Under the pieces are notes generated by a model. The model did not search any database. It saw nothing but the letters and a program-made list of their open reading frames with translations, and was not told the DNA's origin. Positions 25,079-36,319 of a DNA stretch of 64,000 nucleotides are shown piece by piece. The stretch lies in contig CP091722.1 in assembly GCA_022009755.1 (NCBI GenBank), positions 1,248,001 through 1,312,000 of the forward strand. The letters run 5' to 3'. The number at the start of each line of letters is the position of its first letter. The first letter of the stretch is position 1. Position numbers and translations under genes: made by a program. Source of the stretch: Oscillospiraceae bacterium (lineage in GTDB: Bacteria; Bacillota; Clostridia; Christensenellales; QALW01).

Positions 25079-26870
25079 TTACCGTATAAGTCCGCTTTCC
25101 TTAAGCAGCAGCTCAATATCGGTGCCCTGCACCTTCTTCATTACCAGCTTGAGCATTTCCTTTTCGGCAAAGGACAGCTTTATATCGGTAATGGGCTTTT
25201 TATCAATGGCATAGTAGCAGGCGCGCAGCAATTCCCTTACATCGTACTTGCTGCCCCACACCTCCGGCACGGCGCGGTCTATATCAAGCAGCGTATAAAC
25301 CGATTCCATGCCGGTGCGCATCGAATACTCCGTGGTGAATATCGTATCTCTGGGGGTCTCTGCAAACTGGCCTATAAAAGCAAAGTTTGCTGCGCCCTCC
25401 GGCACCACCTTCGGCCGGTCCGATTCCTTTCTGGGCTGGAAGAAGGCGTTTATATACGGCATAAAGCAGGTTGTGGTATTGCACGCTTCCCTTGCAAGCC
25501 TGTCGATACGGTCGGTCGGAATTCCGATGTGATACAGCCACTCGCTGCACACCTCGTATCCGGTGCAGCTGCGCATTGCTTTCTTTACATAGTTGCCCTC
25601 TTTGTTTGTGTTAAGGGAATACAGCCATACCAGCACCGTATTCTTATCCTGAGAGCGGAACTGCGGCTGGCGGTTGATGGTCCAGGAAAGATACCAGTTG
25701 TTCACGCTGTCCTTTACCGTTACTATGCCGCCCGTTGTCACCTTGCCCGCACGGGGATCCCTCTTGCATATATCCATAATATGCCGGATAACCTCTTCAT
25801 CCGAGGTTTCTACCGTGGCGCTCATCCAGTTTGTGGCCTCAACATCGCTGCAGAAAGCCTCCGGATTACCGTACTCCCCGTGCTTAGCCTGCGCGGCAAT
25901 TGCCTTCCACATATCCCATGATTCCCCGAAGCCGTTCTTTACGCCGGAGAGATCGGGCGCATGCTCCTGGTCGCCGTAGCAGGAGGTATCGGTGCAGCAG
26001 CCGTTTGTAATAAACACAAGGTCGTCCCTGAGAAGGTCTTTGGTCTGCTCCTTTCCGTCCTTGACATATACGATCTGCGTGGCAATTTTTCGCTGCCCAC
26101 TGTTTTGATAATCACATTTTTAACATCGATTCCGTATTCGATGCTTACTCCGTGATCCTGGAGATATTTCACAAGGGGCAGAATCATGCTTTCATACTGA
26201 TTGTACTTTGTAAAGCGCAGTGCGCTGAAATCCGGCAAGCCGTCGATATGGTGCACATAGCGGCACAGATACCTTTCATCTCCAGCGCGCTTGACCATTT
26301 CTGGAAAGCGAACATGGTCTGCCAGTACAGCCAGAAATTCGTGCTCCAGAAGGACTCAGGCAATACATCGGATATCTTTTTATCCTCCAGATCCTTTTCC
26401 GGAGTCATAAACAGCTTGGAAAGCGCCATTGCGGATTCTTTGTCCAGCTCAAACTTTCTGTCGGTATGGGCATCCTTGCCGCAATCAACGGTAGCACGGC
26501 AAAGGGAATAGTTGGGATCATGCTTATTAAGCCAATAGTATTCATCAAGCACCGATACTCCCGGCGTTTCAATGGAGGGCACATCACGGAAGGTGTCCCA
26601 CATAACCTCAAAATGGTTGTCCATTTCGCGGCCGCCGCGCATAAAAAATCCCTTGGTCACATCCCTGCGGCCGTCGCAGCTGCCGCCTGCAAGATCCAGC
26701 TTTTCAAGAAGATGAATACGCTCCCCCTTCATCTGCCCGTCCCGTACAAGATAAAAAGCGGCAGTAAGCCCGGCAAGTCCCGTACCTATTATATACGCCG
26801 ACTTTTTATCAACATCCTTCGGCTTCTCCGGATGTGCGAATGCTTCATAAGTTCCTGCGGAATAATACAT
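25079..26870 (-). CDS. oleate hydratase (MCRA family flavoprotein), two frame breaks
   Basis: Oleate hydratases add water to the cis-9 double bond of unsaturated fatty acids, giving 10-hydroxy acids; they need FAD and are common in gut bacteria, where they detoxify free fatty acids. The corrected product has 597 residues, the family length. The FAD site is YIIGTGLAGLTAAFY near residue 25; MRGGREMDNHFEVMWD and CSEWLYHIGIP are family-typical. Breaks lie at 26274-26276 (AAA for AAAA) and 26086-26090 (A5 for A6). GGGAGG precedes the ATG. A terminator was not seen directly after the stop; the convergent neighbour terminates at 25030. Confidence 0.93.
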
Positions 26871-26904
26871 ATCTTTTGCCTCCCTGAATTCTTTTTATGC
26901 TTTG

Positions 26905-26932
26905 ATTATACCCTTTTTTCCGGCATTTACAA
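26905..26932 (-). promoter_or_regulatory. promoter of the oleate hydratase gene
   Basis: On the minus strand TTGTAA (26927-26932), 16 bases and TATAAT (26905-26910) lie 35 bases before the start codon. Confidence 0.75.
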
Positions 26933-27066
26933 TAGACATAAAAGGCCCCGTGTCAAAACCTTGGACACGGGGGCAAAAATGCAAAAAAAATAATCAGAAA
27001 GGTGCGAATGATCAAACCCCGACCACTCAAATGAAAAAATAACGGTAAGAAAAAATGTAAAAAAAT

Positions 27067-27092
27067 CAGCAGATATCGTTAAATACCTGCTG
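27067..27092 (-). terminator. terminator of tRNA-Ser
   Basis: CAGCAG/CTGCTG with partly paired interior is followed on the minus strand by ATTTTTTTAC. A second hairpin, CCCCGTGTC/GACACGGGG (26946-26972), follows further on and may serve as a backup. Confidence 0.8.
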
Positions 27093-27096
27093 ACAT

Positions 27097-27190
27097 TGGC
27101 GGAGAAGGAGGGATTCGAACCCTCGAGACGCTATTAACGCCTACACGATTTCCAGTCGTGCGCCCTCGACCAAACTAGGCGACTTCTCCA
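27097..27190 (-). tRNA. tRNA-Ser (anticodon GGA)
   Basis: The 94-base length with a long variable arm is typical of serine tRNA. The anticodon arm reads CACGA-CTGGAAA-TCGTG with anticodon GGA, the T arm GGTTCGAATCC, acceptor GGAGAAG with CTTCTCC, and CCA is encoded. Confidence 0.95.
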
Positions 27191-27317
27191 TGCATAATGT
27201 GCGATATTAAATTATGCCCGATCACTCAAGCAGAGGTTATTATATCGTATGTTCCGTAAAAAAGCAACCGTTTTTTGCTTTTATGCGCGCAAAAAGCAGT
27301 TGTTTTTCGGCAAAAGC

Positions 27318-27343
27318 AAAGGGCACCGCCTGCGGTGCCCTTT
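27318..27343 (-). terminator. terminator of the NlpC/P60 hydrolase gene
   Basis: AAAGGGCACCG/CGGTGCCCTTT forms a stable stem 19 bases after the stop codon; TTTGCTTTTG follows on the minus strand. Confidence 0.75.
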
Positions 27344-27361
27344 AAACCGTATTAAAGCTTA

Positions 27362-29033
27362 TTATTCTATAACTCTTTTGCCCCAGGAAAATATCTCCGC
27401 CCACCAACGCTTGCTTATATCGGAAATAACAATCTTGCCCTCGGTGGAGGAAGCATGAATGAATTGATTCTTGCCCATATATATGCCTACATGATCGCAA
27501 CGATCGCTGTCGTTTTTGTTGGTGTTGAAAAACACAAGGTCTCCGCGCTTAAGCTCCGACATGCTATTGATTTTCCGTCCGAAATTGTTGTAGCCCTGCG
27601 TATAGGCAGTACGCGGCATCGTATAGCTGTAAGCCTCCTTAAACACACGGGTAGTAAAGCCGGAGCAGTCAAAGGATTTGGGCCGTTTCCGCCGCGGACA
27701 TATTTGGCGCCCATATAAGACTGTGCAATTTCGATCATATTATCGATTTTTGCCTTGAGCTTTTCATCCTCCGTCAAGGCGCCCGGCACGGCAGATGCGG
27801 AATACATTGCGCTGAGCGTTTTGGAGCCCGCTATTCCGTCCGCCGTAAGATTATTCTTCTTCTGAAAAGCCTTTACCGCCGCTACCGTTTTATCCCGTAG
27901 AGCCCGGTGCAGGTAGCGGTAAAATAACCAAGCTCCTTAAGACGCTTCTGCATGGTTACGACATCATCGTTTTTCATGTTTTTGCGCAGCGTTGAGGAGG
28001 GAAGCGGATATATCAGGTCGTCATCGCCCTTTATTTCGTTTTTACCGCCCTTTTTCGGCACGGCATCTGAGGAATAAATCTTTGCAAGAGTTTTGGCACC
28101 CGCTACGCCGTCGGCCGTCAGCCCGTTTGCCTTTTGAAAATCCACTACCGCAGCAAAGGTAACGCTTGCGTAGTTTCCGGTGCAGCCGCTGTCAAAATAC
28201 CCCAGCTCCTTCAAGCGCTCCTGCATTTTCCGCACATCGGCATTGTTGTTCATTCCGCGCTTAAGGGTGTAGGTGGGCGCTTTTATATCAGTATCATCCG
28301 GAGCTACGGTAATTGAGGATACCTTAATATATGTCGCGCTCACATAGCCGGTAAGCCCGGCTTTTGTTTTTATCTGGTGCCAGTCGCTGCCGACATTTAG
28401 CACATATACCGCCGTGCCGTTTGTCAGTCTGCCTATGGACTCGGTGGAGGTGCTCGGCCCCTTGCGGATGTTTACATAATTCACAATACCCGTTACCTTA
28501 CCCTCGCGCACAGTGCCGGCAGCATCGCTTTTACCGTCCACACTTATATAGCTCTCCGCGGCATAGCCCTCAATTCCGTCCCCGGTACGCACTCGGTACC
28601 ATTCGCCGGTTTTGCTGATGATTGACAGCTTTGTGCCCTTTGCCATGACATAATATGCCGGATGCGAAGTGCTGGGGCCTCTGCGCAGCCTGACCGCAGC
28701 ATCGGTCACGGCAGTGCCGGTTACCTTGTCGTCGGAATAAAGCCCCAGTGCTTTAAGCGTATTGACGCCGCATTTTCCGTCCTGAGTCAGCTTTTTCGCC
28801 TTCTGAAACGCCTTTACCGCATTCACCGTGCCCGTGCCGTATTTGCCGTCAATGCTGCCGCTGTATTTGCCCTCATCCTTAAGCGCAGTCTGTATAGCCT
28901 TCACGACATCTCCGCTGTCTCCGCTTACGAATTTTACACTTGCAGCCGCCGCTGAAAGCGGCAACAGCGAAAAAAGCATTACGGCGCATAACGCCAATGC
29001 AATAACCGTGCCAAAACAAAAGTGTTTATTCAT
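27362..29033 (-). CDS. secreted wall hydrolase: PG-binding, SH3 and NlpC/P60 domains, two frame breaks
   Basis: The corrected product has 557 residues: a signal peptide (to about AAAAS), a peptidoglycan-binding type 1 domain (GDSGDVVKAIQTAL, residues 38-95), two bacterial SH3 domains (VRLRRGPSTSHP; VNIRKGPSTST), two more peptidoglycan-binding domains and a C-terminal NlpC/P60 peptidase with FDCSGF, CDHVGIYMG and HAS as catalytic region. It would cut wall peptides at the surface. Breaks lie at 27894-27896 (GGG for GGGG) and 27677-27679 (AAA for AAAA). I choose ATG 29033; a GTG at 29042 is in frame. Confidence 0.88.
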
Positions 29034-29221
29034 GTTTGTCACATCCTGTTCTGAGTATTGAGGTCGGCGCTCCGGCCCGCGAGCTTCGCGTCACGGGGCT
29101 TTGCTCCTGTTAAAATCCGTCTGATTTTTGCACATGCGCACATGCAGGCTTTTATCTGTTTCGTTATGCCTACGCACATTTTGAAGCTGAAATATCTTGA
29201 TCTGTACCATAAGTTGATCAT

Positions 29222-29250
29222 ATACTATCAGAGACCGTTTGTCTGTGCAA
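29222..29250 (-). promoter_or_regulatory. possible promoter of the wall hydrolase gene
   Basis: TTGCAC (29245-29250), 17 bases and TAGTAT (29222-29227) on the minus strand would give a leader of nearly 190 bases. The leader contains a GC hairpin near 29070-29098. I see no known riboswitch and no gene in the gap 29034-29508. Confidence 0.45.
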
Positions 29251-29445
29251 ATCCGCTCTGAGCCGATTATCCACCGTATGCTCTGTTTTTCTCCCGCATA
29301 CTGCCCATAGCTCTATTTGTTACAATTGTGTTACGATTATATTTCTTTTTCGCAATTTTTATTTGTGTCGCGCCGCCGATAATGCAGCGCAGGCCGTAAT
29401 GCTTATATATTCACCATACTGATTCACCGTATACAAATCCGAAAA

Positions 29446-29481
29446 AACGAAGGTCGTGTTCTGATCGGCACGCCCTTCGTT
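29446..29481 (-). terminator. terminator of the SpoIID/SH3 gene
   Basis: AACGAAGG and CCTTCGTT, with an inner CGTG/CACG pairing, form a long stem that is followed on the minus strand by TTTTCGG. Confidence 0.8.
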
Positions 29482-29508
29482 CTTTGTTTTCGCAGCTTCA
29501 AAACGGTA

Positions 29509-32500
29509 TTATACCGAGAGATAATCTCCCTTTACCCAGCCCGTTTTGCCCTCTGCGGTTTTCAGCTTATACCAACCGTTTTCGGAAACATCCAGCACGG
29601 TAACCGCTTCGCCGTTTCGCAGAACCGCCACCTGAGAATACCCGGTACCGGTGCCTCTTCTTAAATTTACCCCGTTTGCCGTAATTTTTCCGGAGGTAGC
29701 AATCGGCTTAACATAGCTGCCGCTTGTGTACCCTACAAGACCGTTATCCAGCCGTATTCTGTACCAACCGCCTTTTTTGCCCAGCACCGTAACGGTGCTG
29801 TTCTTTTTAACCGACCCTATTCCCTGATAGGATGTCGAGGGTCCGCTTCTGACATTTGCGGCGGAATTACATTCAATCCTCGCCTTCAGCCCGCCGCCCG
29901 TCTGTGCGGACTGCGTGGGCGTGGGGGTGGGCTTTGCCGTAGGTGTAGCTGTGGGCGCAGTCGTCGGGGAAGCCGTAGGCGTTACCGTTTCGGTATATAT
30001 GCTTAAGTAATCCCCTCTGATATATCCTTTTGTGCCGTTGGGCAGCACAAGATAGTACCAATCCCCGATTTTATCCAGTATCGTAGCTATCGTTCCCTTT
30101 GCCGCCTGCCCTATCTTTGTATGGCTTGTGGAGGGCCCGGAACGCATATTCACCGCCACATTGCAGTTTATTACCTTGCCCTTGGTCACTATTACCGGCG
30201 TTGCCGTAGGAGTGGGCGTGGGCTTGACGGTAGGCGTGGGTGTTGCGGTAGGGGTTGCCGTCGGTGTCGCAGTGGGTGTCGCTGTCGGCGTTGCCGTCGC
30301 GGAAGCCGTAGGCGTTACAGTTTCGGTATATATGCTTAAGTAATCCCCTCTGATATATCCTTTTGTGCCGTTGGGCAGCACAAGATAGTACCAATCCCCG
30401 ATTTTATCCAGTATCGTAGCTATCGTTCCCTTTGCCGCCTGCCCTATCTTTGTATGGCTTGTGGAGGGCCCGGAACGCATATTCACCGCCACATTGCAGT
30501 TTATTACCTTGCCCTTGGTCACTATTACCGGCGTTGCCGTAGGAGTGGGCGTGGGCTTGACGGTAGGCGTGGGTGTTGCGGTAGGGGTTGCCGTCGGTGT
30601 CGCAGTGGGTGTCGCTGTCGGCGTTGCCGTCGCGGAAGCCGTAGGCGTTACAGTTTCGGTATATATGCTTAAGTAATCCCCTCTTATATATCCCTTTGTG
30701 CCGTTGGGCAGCACAAGATAGTACCAATCCCCGATTTTATCCAGTATCGTTACTATTGTTCCCTTTGCCGCCTGCCCGATTTTAGTGTGGCTTGTGGAGG
30801 GCCCGGAACGCATATTCACCGCCACATTGCAGTTTATTACCTTGCCCTTGGTTACTATTACCGGCGTTGCCGTCGGCGTGGGCTCAGCCGTTGGAGTTTG
30901 CGTGGGCGCTTCACTGCTGCTTCCCGGCGTAGGCTCTGCCGTATTGTCCGGCGTTATATCCGGCGTTGCCGCCGGCTCCTCCGAGGGCGTCGGGGTTTCC
31001 ACAATCTCCGGCTTGTCCGGCGTTATATATGCCGCATAGATATAGCCCTCGCCGTAGCGCGTATTTACTTTATACCATTCTCCCTGCTTTTCAATCAGCT
31101 CCACGCGGGCTCCGTATGCCAGCATTCCCAGCACCGCGCTGTCCGTAGTGGCCTCTGCACGCACATTCACCGAGCCCAGCATATCCTGCGTGGTCACGGT
31201 TCCGTAGTCCTTGGACGGATCCTCCGGCTCCTCTTTGTTCGGGTCGGTAACAACATATAAGCTGTCCATTATAACGGCGCCGGGATAGTAAAAGCCCATT
31301 ATCTGGTTTGAATCATGTCCGTCCTTAGCGCGCGCAATTGCACCGCGCTGACTCAGTCCCACTCCGTGTCCGTTGCCGCGCATGGACAACACGAAATAAT
31401 CTTCATATTCATATACATAATACATAAGCCGCGAATTCAGGTTCTGCCCCGCCGCAAGGCTCACCTGACGGATGTCATCAATAAACAGATCCAGCTCAAA
31501 GCTTGCCTCTTCGCCTATTTCCGGCGTTTCAACCCCGTTGTCCACATAATATATGCTCAGATAATCCGTGCTTATGTACCCCACCGTGCCGTCTGCGGTG
31601 CGCACCTTTGCCCAGCCGCTAAGCTGCTCCAGCACCTCCACCTCAACGCCCTTTGCCACAGTGCCTATTTCGTTGACGAAGCACTGGGGGCGGAACGCAT
31701 ATTTACCGAAACATTAACATTTACCACTATGGCGCACTTTTTGCGCTGCACAGGCACGCTTTCTTCAGGCTGAACCGTTGTATCCTCCGTAATCTCCGGG
31801 GTCGTGCTCGGGTTCGCAGCAGGCTGCTCGGTTTCGGTTTCCGTCGGTGTTTCGCTCGGAGCCGCAACAGTCTCCTGCGGTTCCTCCGTTCCCGCAGGCT
31901 GCTCGGGCGTTTGTGACGGATCCGCTTCAGGGGTCGCGGTCGGAGTTTCCGCAGGAGTCACTGTCGGAGTTTCCGTAGGAGTAGGCGATGGCTCCGGCTC
32001 AATTCCGGCTACGTCCGTATACGCAATCACGCTGCCCGAAAGATAGCTTTTGCTCATATAGCCTATCGTGCCGCCCGCCGTTATCACTTTATAATAATTA
32101 CCCGATTTGTCCAGAACCTCTACGCGCGTCCCCGCCCAGAGGCTTGCGAGCTTTTCATACGAGGACGACGGCCCGTCGTACAATCCGGCGTTGCGCGTAA
32201 CTCCCGAAACGCGCATAAACTCCTTCTTTACCGTTCCGCTGCCCTGCTGACCCTTGATTGCGTTCACGCTTACGGTGACCCGCAGAAAATTATAGCATTT
32301 TGAATTGCTTTCATAGGGGAAGCGCTGTGTATGCAGCTGCGCTCCCGTCACGCCGTTGATTACATAATTGTCATCAAGCGTGCTGTATCCTTTTTCGTAA
32401 AGCGCAATCTTCAGCTCGGTCTCCATGACCTTGCGTATTCTCTCATCTATAATATAACAGGTTCCGCGCCCCTCCATCTCCTGCTTTGCCATGTACAAAA

Positions 32501-33311
32501 TGGACGCACTGGCGCCGCTGTTGTAATCGTATGTATCGTCCGATACCTCAAGATACGGCTCCTTCGTGCCGCCCCATGCATTCACATTCGTACGCGTCTG
32601 ACCGCCGTTATTGTCGGAATACCATGCTCCGCACAGCTTCCCGCCGCTGTGGGTAAGTATCTGCCCCGCCGTTTCCTGAACCGCCTGTATGCACCGCTTC
32701 CACGATGTGGAATAGCCCTTATATACTTGATTGGAGGAGGTATCTCCTATATCGTAGGTCAGGGGCGAGGTACCGCTCTTGCGCAGATTGTAGGCATATG
32801 TACGCGCCGCAACGGCCTGCGCCTTTATCGCCTCAAGGGGCGAGCCCTCTCCGATCTCGCCCACAACAACGCCCACAAGATATGTTTCCATATCCACATA
32901 ATTAACGGCCAGCAGATAGCTGCCCGACTTTGCAAATATCATATCCCCAAGATAATTGCAAAGCCCGTACCTGTTGGACTGTATTTTAAGCCCGTTATAG
33001 CCCGCATCCGCTTTATACAGCCGGAAATAGCCGTTGCTGCCGCGGCATACCTCCTTGCCCTCCTGATAAAGCACCACCGCATTCCCCTCAATTTTCACGG
33101 TGCAGACTACACCCTTTTTCAGCGCCTTGCCGTTATCCGTGGCATAGGTGCCCGCCGGCGTAAAATCAAGCGTTTTTACCGAGCCTATGGTGGAAATTTT
33201 AACTCTCAGTATGCATTTATCCTTTGCCTGAGCAGTTACCGTTCCCACGGATGCGCTCAGTGCCGTAAACAGCAGCATTATAGCCAGCACTGCCGCAATT
33301 TTTGATTTCAT
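29509..33311 (-). CDS. large secreted SpoIID/LytB-domain protein with many SH3 domains, frame broken near 31679
   Basis: The corrected product has 1267 residues. After a signal peptide (to about TVTAQA) comes the SpoIID/LytB core with VVVGEIGEGSPLEAIKAQAVAARTYA (residues about 145-170 region). An SH3 domain, a Pro/Thr linker and another SH3 follow, and only then the conserved SpoIID end motif RGNGHGVGLSQRGA. The C-terminal half has SH3 domains separated by PTPTATP linkers, three of them nearly identical. SpoIID proteins cut glycan strands or enhance amidases; SH3 domains bind wall peptides. The break at 31678-31680 (AAA for AAAA) is inside an SH3 domain. Function in wall remodelling is inferred. 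Confidence 0.85.
29981..30880. repeat. 333-base tandem repeat coding SH3 plus linker
   Basis: Copies start at 29981, 30314 and 30647, exactly 333 bases (111 codons) apart; the third is partial at its upstream end near 30880. Each codes one SH3 domain and one linker of repeated Thr-Ala-Thr-Pro. Copies 2 and 3 differ at only a few bases, so the array is young and may vary in number between strains. Assembly could also have collapsed or expanded it. Confidence 0.9.
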
Positions 33312-33474
33312 CGGATACTCCCTTCTCCGCCTTATTTATAAAGCCGGTGTAAAAAAATGATGGCGCAACGCCGCAAAGCCGCGCCTGCGTATTGCATATG
33401 TCAATATTGTTAAGCCCTTCGCCAAAAAAGCGCATTAAGCCGAATTTTTTGCATACAGCTTTTTTATAATAATA

Positions 33475-33506
33475 ACAGACGGCCGCGCTAAACGCAAGTC
33501 GTCTGT
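33475..33506 (-). terminator. possible terminator after the COG2509 gene
   Basis: ACAGACG/CGTCTGT with an 18-base interior is followed on the minus strand by TATTATTAT. The gap 33312-33656 otherwise has no gene; the promoter of the SpoIID gene should lie here but I cannot fix its boxes. Confidence 0.5.
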
Positions 33507-33656
33507 TGTCGATTATGCAAGAATACCGCGCTTATACTGACTGTTGCTCGTTTTTTCGCGCTGTTTCGCAAAATATTACAATTGTATTACGAAATTGCTT
33601 AACAATTCGTAACAATTTGTGCTGCAATGCCGCTCGGCCTTGCCTGTGCGCGTCTT

Positions 33657-35065
33657 TTACAGCCTGGAGGCCACATCCCGCGCCACAACAATGCCGGTAA
33701 CCGAAGCCTGCATCAGGCCGCGGGTAATGCCCGCTCCGTCGCCTATGCAGTAAAGCCCCTCCACCGCCGTCATAAAGCGGTTGTCCACCTTCACCTTGCT
33801 GGAGTAAAACTTTACCTCCACTCCGTAAAGCAGGGTGTTCTTGGAGTAAAGCCCCGGCGCCACCTTATCAAAGGCGCGCAGCGCTTCAATAATGCTGGTA
33901 AGATGACGGTGCGGCAGCACAAAGGACAGATCACCCGGCACTGCCGTGGTAAGCGTGGGACGGGTGGTGGATTTTTAAGCCTTGTGGCATCGGTGCGCCG
34001 CCCTTTTTCCAAATCGCCGAGGCGCTGCACCATTATCGGGCCGCCCGTAAGCATATTGCCCAGCTTTGCAATATATTCGCCGTACACTATCGGGTCATCA
34101 AAGGGGGAGGTGAATTTGGAGGAAACCAGCAGCGCAAAGTTTGTATTCTCCGTTTTGCGCGCGGCATCACCGTAGCTGTGGCCGTTTACCACCGCTATGC
34201 CGTTTTCATAATGCTCCTCCGAAACCACTCCGCCCGGATTCATGCAGAATGTACGCACCTTGTTTTCAAAGGTGTCGGAATAATACACCATCTTGGCTTC
34301 GTAAAGATGCTTTGTAAGGTGATCCATTATGCTGTTGGGCACCTCTACGCGCACACCGATATCCACTTCGTTGTTTTCCGTAACTATTCCGAGGTTCTTC
34401 ACCGTGTGATTCAGCCAATCCGCGCCGCCGCGTCCCGGCGCCGCAACAACACAGCCCGCCTCCACGGTAAATTCCTCGCCGGCATGCTCCAGAACCGCGC
34501 CGCAGGCTCTGCCCCCCCGCACTATTATCTCCTTTGCGGTGGTAAGCTCCATAAATGTGGTGTGAGTATTGGTTACAAGATGTACATACATGGCTCTGAG
34601 CACATCAAAAGCCCGCTCGGTTCCCAGATGCCGCACCGGGCAGGGCACCAGCTGAATATTGTGCTTGGAGCATTCGTAGCGTATTTCGTCCACCTTTTTA
34701 TCGTTAAGACCGTGCACCTCGTCGCTCGCGCCGAAATCGCAATATATGCTGTCGGCATATGAAATAAGCTCCGCCGCTTCCTTTTGGCCGATATAATCCG
34801 TTATATGCCCTCCCACCTCGCTGGAAAGGGACAGCTTACCGTCGGAAAACGCTCCCGCGCCCGACCATCCGCTTACTATCGCGCAGGGCTTGCAGTGTAC
34901 GCATTTCCCCGTAACGCGCGCGGGGCAGCGGCGGCTGTCAATATTGCGTCCGCTGTCGATTATAAGCACTCTTGCGTCCTTATTCAGACGCGTAAGCTCA
35001 ATTGCCGTAAATATGCCCGCAGGGCCTGCGCCCACAACCAGGCAGTCATAATACTCGTTGTTCAT
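33657..35065 (-). CDS. FAD-dependent dehydrogenase of the COG2509 type, frame broken near 33974
   Basis: GGAGTGATAAT precedes ATG 35065. The corrected product has 469 residues. It starts with the Rossmann FAD motif CLVVGAGPAGIFTAIEL, then DARVLIIDSG, a cysteine-rich stretch (RRCPARVTGKCVHCKPC), SGWSGAGAFSDGKLSL and, at the end, the second FAD contact GLYCIGDGAGITRG. These are features of the uncharacterised COG2509 flavoproteins. The break at 33972-33976 (A5 for A6) separates the last 100 residues. Substrate unknown; cytoplasmic. Confidence 0.85.
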
Positions 35066-35185
35066 ATTATCACTCCGAACCGTTTTTCGTTCCATGCCGC
35101 TGCTGCGGCAGGCATACATATATATTATAGCACATCGTTTCCCCTTTTTCAACACTATTCTGCACGGTTTTGCTCCGCACAATAA

Positions 35186-35214
35186 GAAAACCGCCCCGGT
35201 TTTCCCGAAGGCGG
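35186..35214 (-). terminator. terminator after the 35262-36115 gene
   Basis: CCGCC/GGCGG with a partly paired interior (35191-35214), followed on the minus strand by TTTTCTT. Confidence 0.65.
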
Positions 35215-35261
35215 CTTGCCATGCGGTCATAAACCGCATTATTTACATTATACTTAAAGGA

Positions 35262-36115
35262 TTATCCTCTCTTCTTAGCAACAACCAGTGCGCCGCAGCC
35301 GGTAATGGCAGCAACAGCATAGGCAATCACGGAGAAGTCGGCGGTATCTTTGCTTTCAAAGCCATCCAGATCTCCTGCGCCCTGAGCCAGTTCCATGGTG
35401 TCAGCCAGCGCAACACGGTTTACAAGGAAGGTAAAGGGGGTGTTTTCTGCCTCATAATCCATATAGAAGCAGGTATTCTTGAAGTAGCAGCCCTCTCCCA
35501 GTCCGTTCATTCTTGCGGTGGGGAAGAATACCCAGCCGGTGAAGCCCGCAGGAATGGCAACGCCCGTTCCGCGTCCGTTTCCGGCAGTTTTCTCAGTGCC
35601 ATTTGACTGAGTGCCGTTAGCAGCAATAAGAACTATTGGCCACTGAGCAATCTCCTCCTCGGAGTTATGGTTCTGGAAAGTGCGCCCCACTCGTTAGCAC
35701 TGCCGTCAGCATTAACAATGGTGCTTTCGGTTACCATGACGATTTCGGATTTGCTTCCGTTTTTGATCTGATATCCTACATACTTTGCATTGCCCCATGC
35801 AGCCTTAGTTTCATTGTCCGCAGGAAGCGCCGGGCCTTCACCCGCAGCCATATGATACAGGCAGTTTACGCCGTCCTTGCCGGTAAGCGTGATAGCCATG
35901 GTCTTGCCGTTGAATTCATACTTCCAGTATTCGTCACCTGCGCTGCCGTTTGCAAAATTATCACTTGAGGACGTACCGGTAAAATCCTCGATAACCGTAA
36001 CGTCGATGTGGTTTCCGCCAACGGTGACGCCTCCGGGCATCGGAGCGGCAAACACACTTACACACAGCGTGCAGCACAGCGCAAATACGCAAAGCGCAAT
36101 CACGAACTTTTTCAT
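35262..36115 (-). CDS. secreted protein A with C-terminal membrane tail, frame broken near 35686
   Basis: AGGAGG upstream supports ATG 36115 (284 residues corrected). A signal peptide ends near SVFAAP. The body has beta-strand patterns ending in VAIPAGFTGWVFFPTARM, a motif shared with the next gene and with 60155-61135, as in carbohydrate-binding-like folds. The C-terminus is a membrane tail, DFSVIAYAVAAITG then CGALVVAKKRG, preceded by ESKDTA, which looks like a sorting signal. The break is at 35685-35688 (GGGG for GGGGG). Function unknown; surface display is likely. Confidence 0.7.
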
Positions 36116-36175
36116 GTTTGTATTTCCTCCTCTTGTTTTTTTGCATATTATGCAATATGGTATATTGTTATTATT

Positions 36176-36204
36176 ATTATAGCCGCCCGCATACCCAAAG
36201 TCAA
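36176..36204 (-). promoter_or_regulatory. promoter of secreted protein A
   Basis: TTGACT (36199-36204), 17 bases and TATAAT (36176-36181) on the minus strand. The whole leader, including the palindrome TTGCATAATATGCAA, is nearly identical to that at 37094-37190. Confidence 0.85.
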
Positions 36205-36263
36205 TACCCCAAATAAAATATTTATGCCGGTACGCCAAAGCTGCTTTAAGCGGCAATATCAAA

Positions 36264-36288
36264 AAGGCTTCCCTGCGCGGGAAGCCTT
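36264..36288 (-). terminator. terminator of secreted protein B
   Basis: AAGGCTTCCC/GGGAAGCCTT is a perfect 10-base stem followed on the minus strand by TTTTTG... via the A run at 36261-36265. Confidence 0.85.
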
Positions 36289-36319
36289 AATTCTTTACTG
36301 TTTTATCGCTCCAAAAGGA

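Noticed and set aside
26940..26975. GC hairpin as a separate small RNA
   Set aside because: It fits better as a backup terminator of tRNA-Ser; no promoter of its own.
29034..29508. Possible c-di-AMP riboswitch before a wall hydrolase gene
   Set aside because: Such genes are often controlled this way, but I could not find the conserved core sequence or its pseudoknot in the leader.
29981..30880. Regular repeats that could suggest a CRISPR array
   Set aside because: Period is 333 bases and the repeats code SH3 domains and Thr/Pro linkers; there are no spacers.
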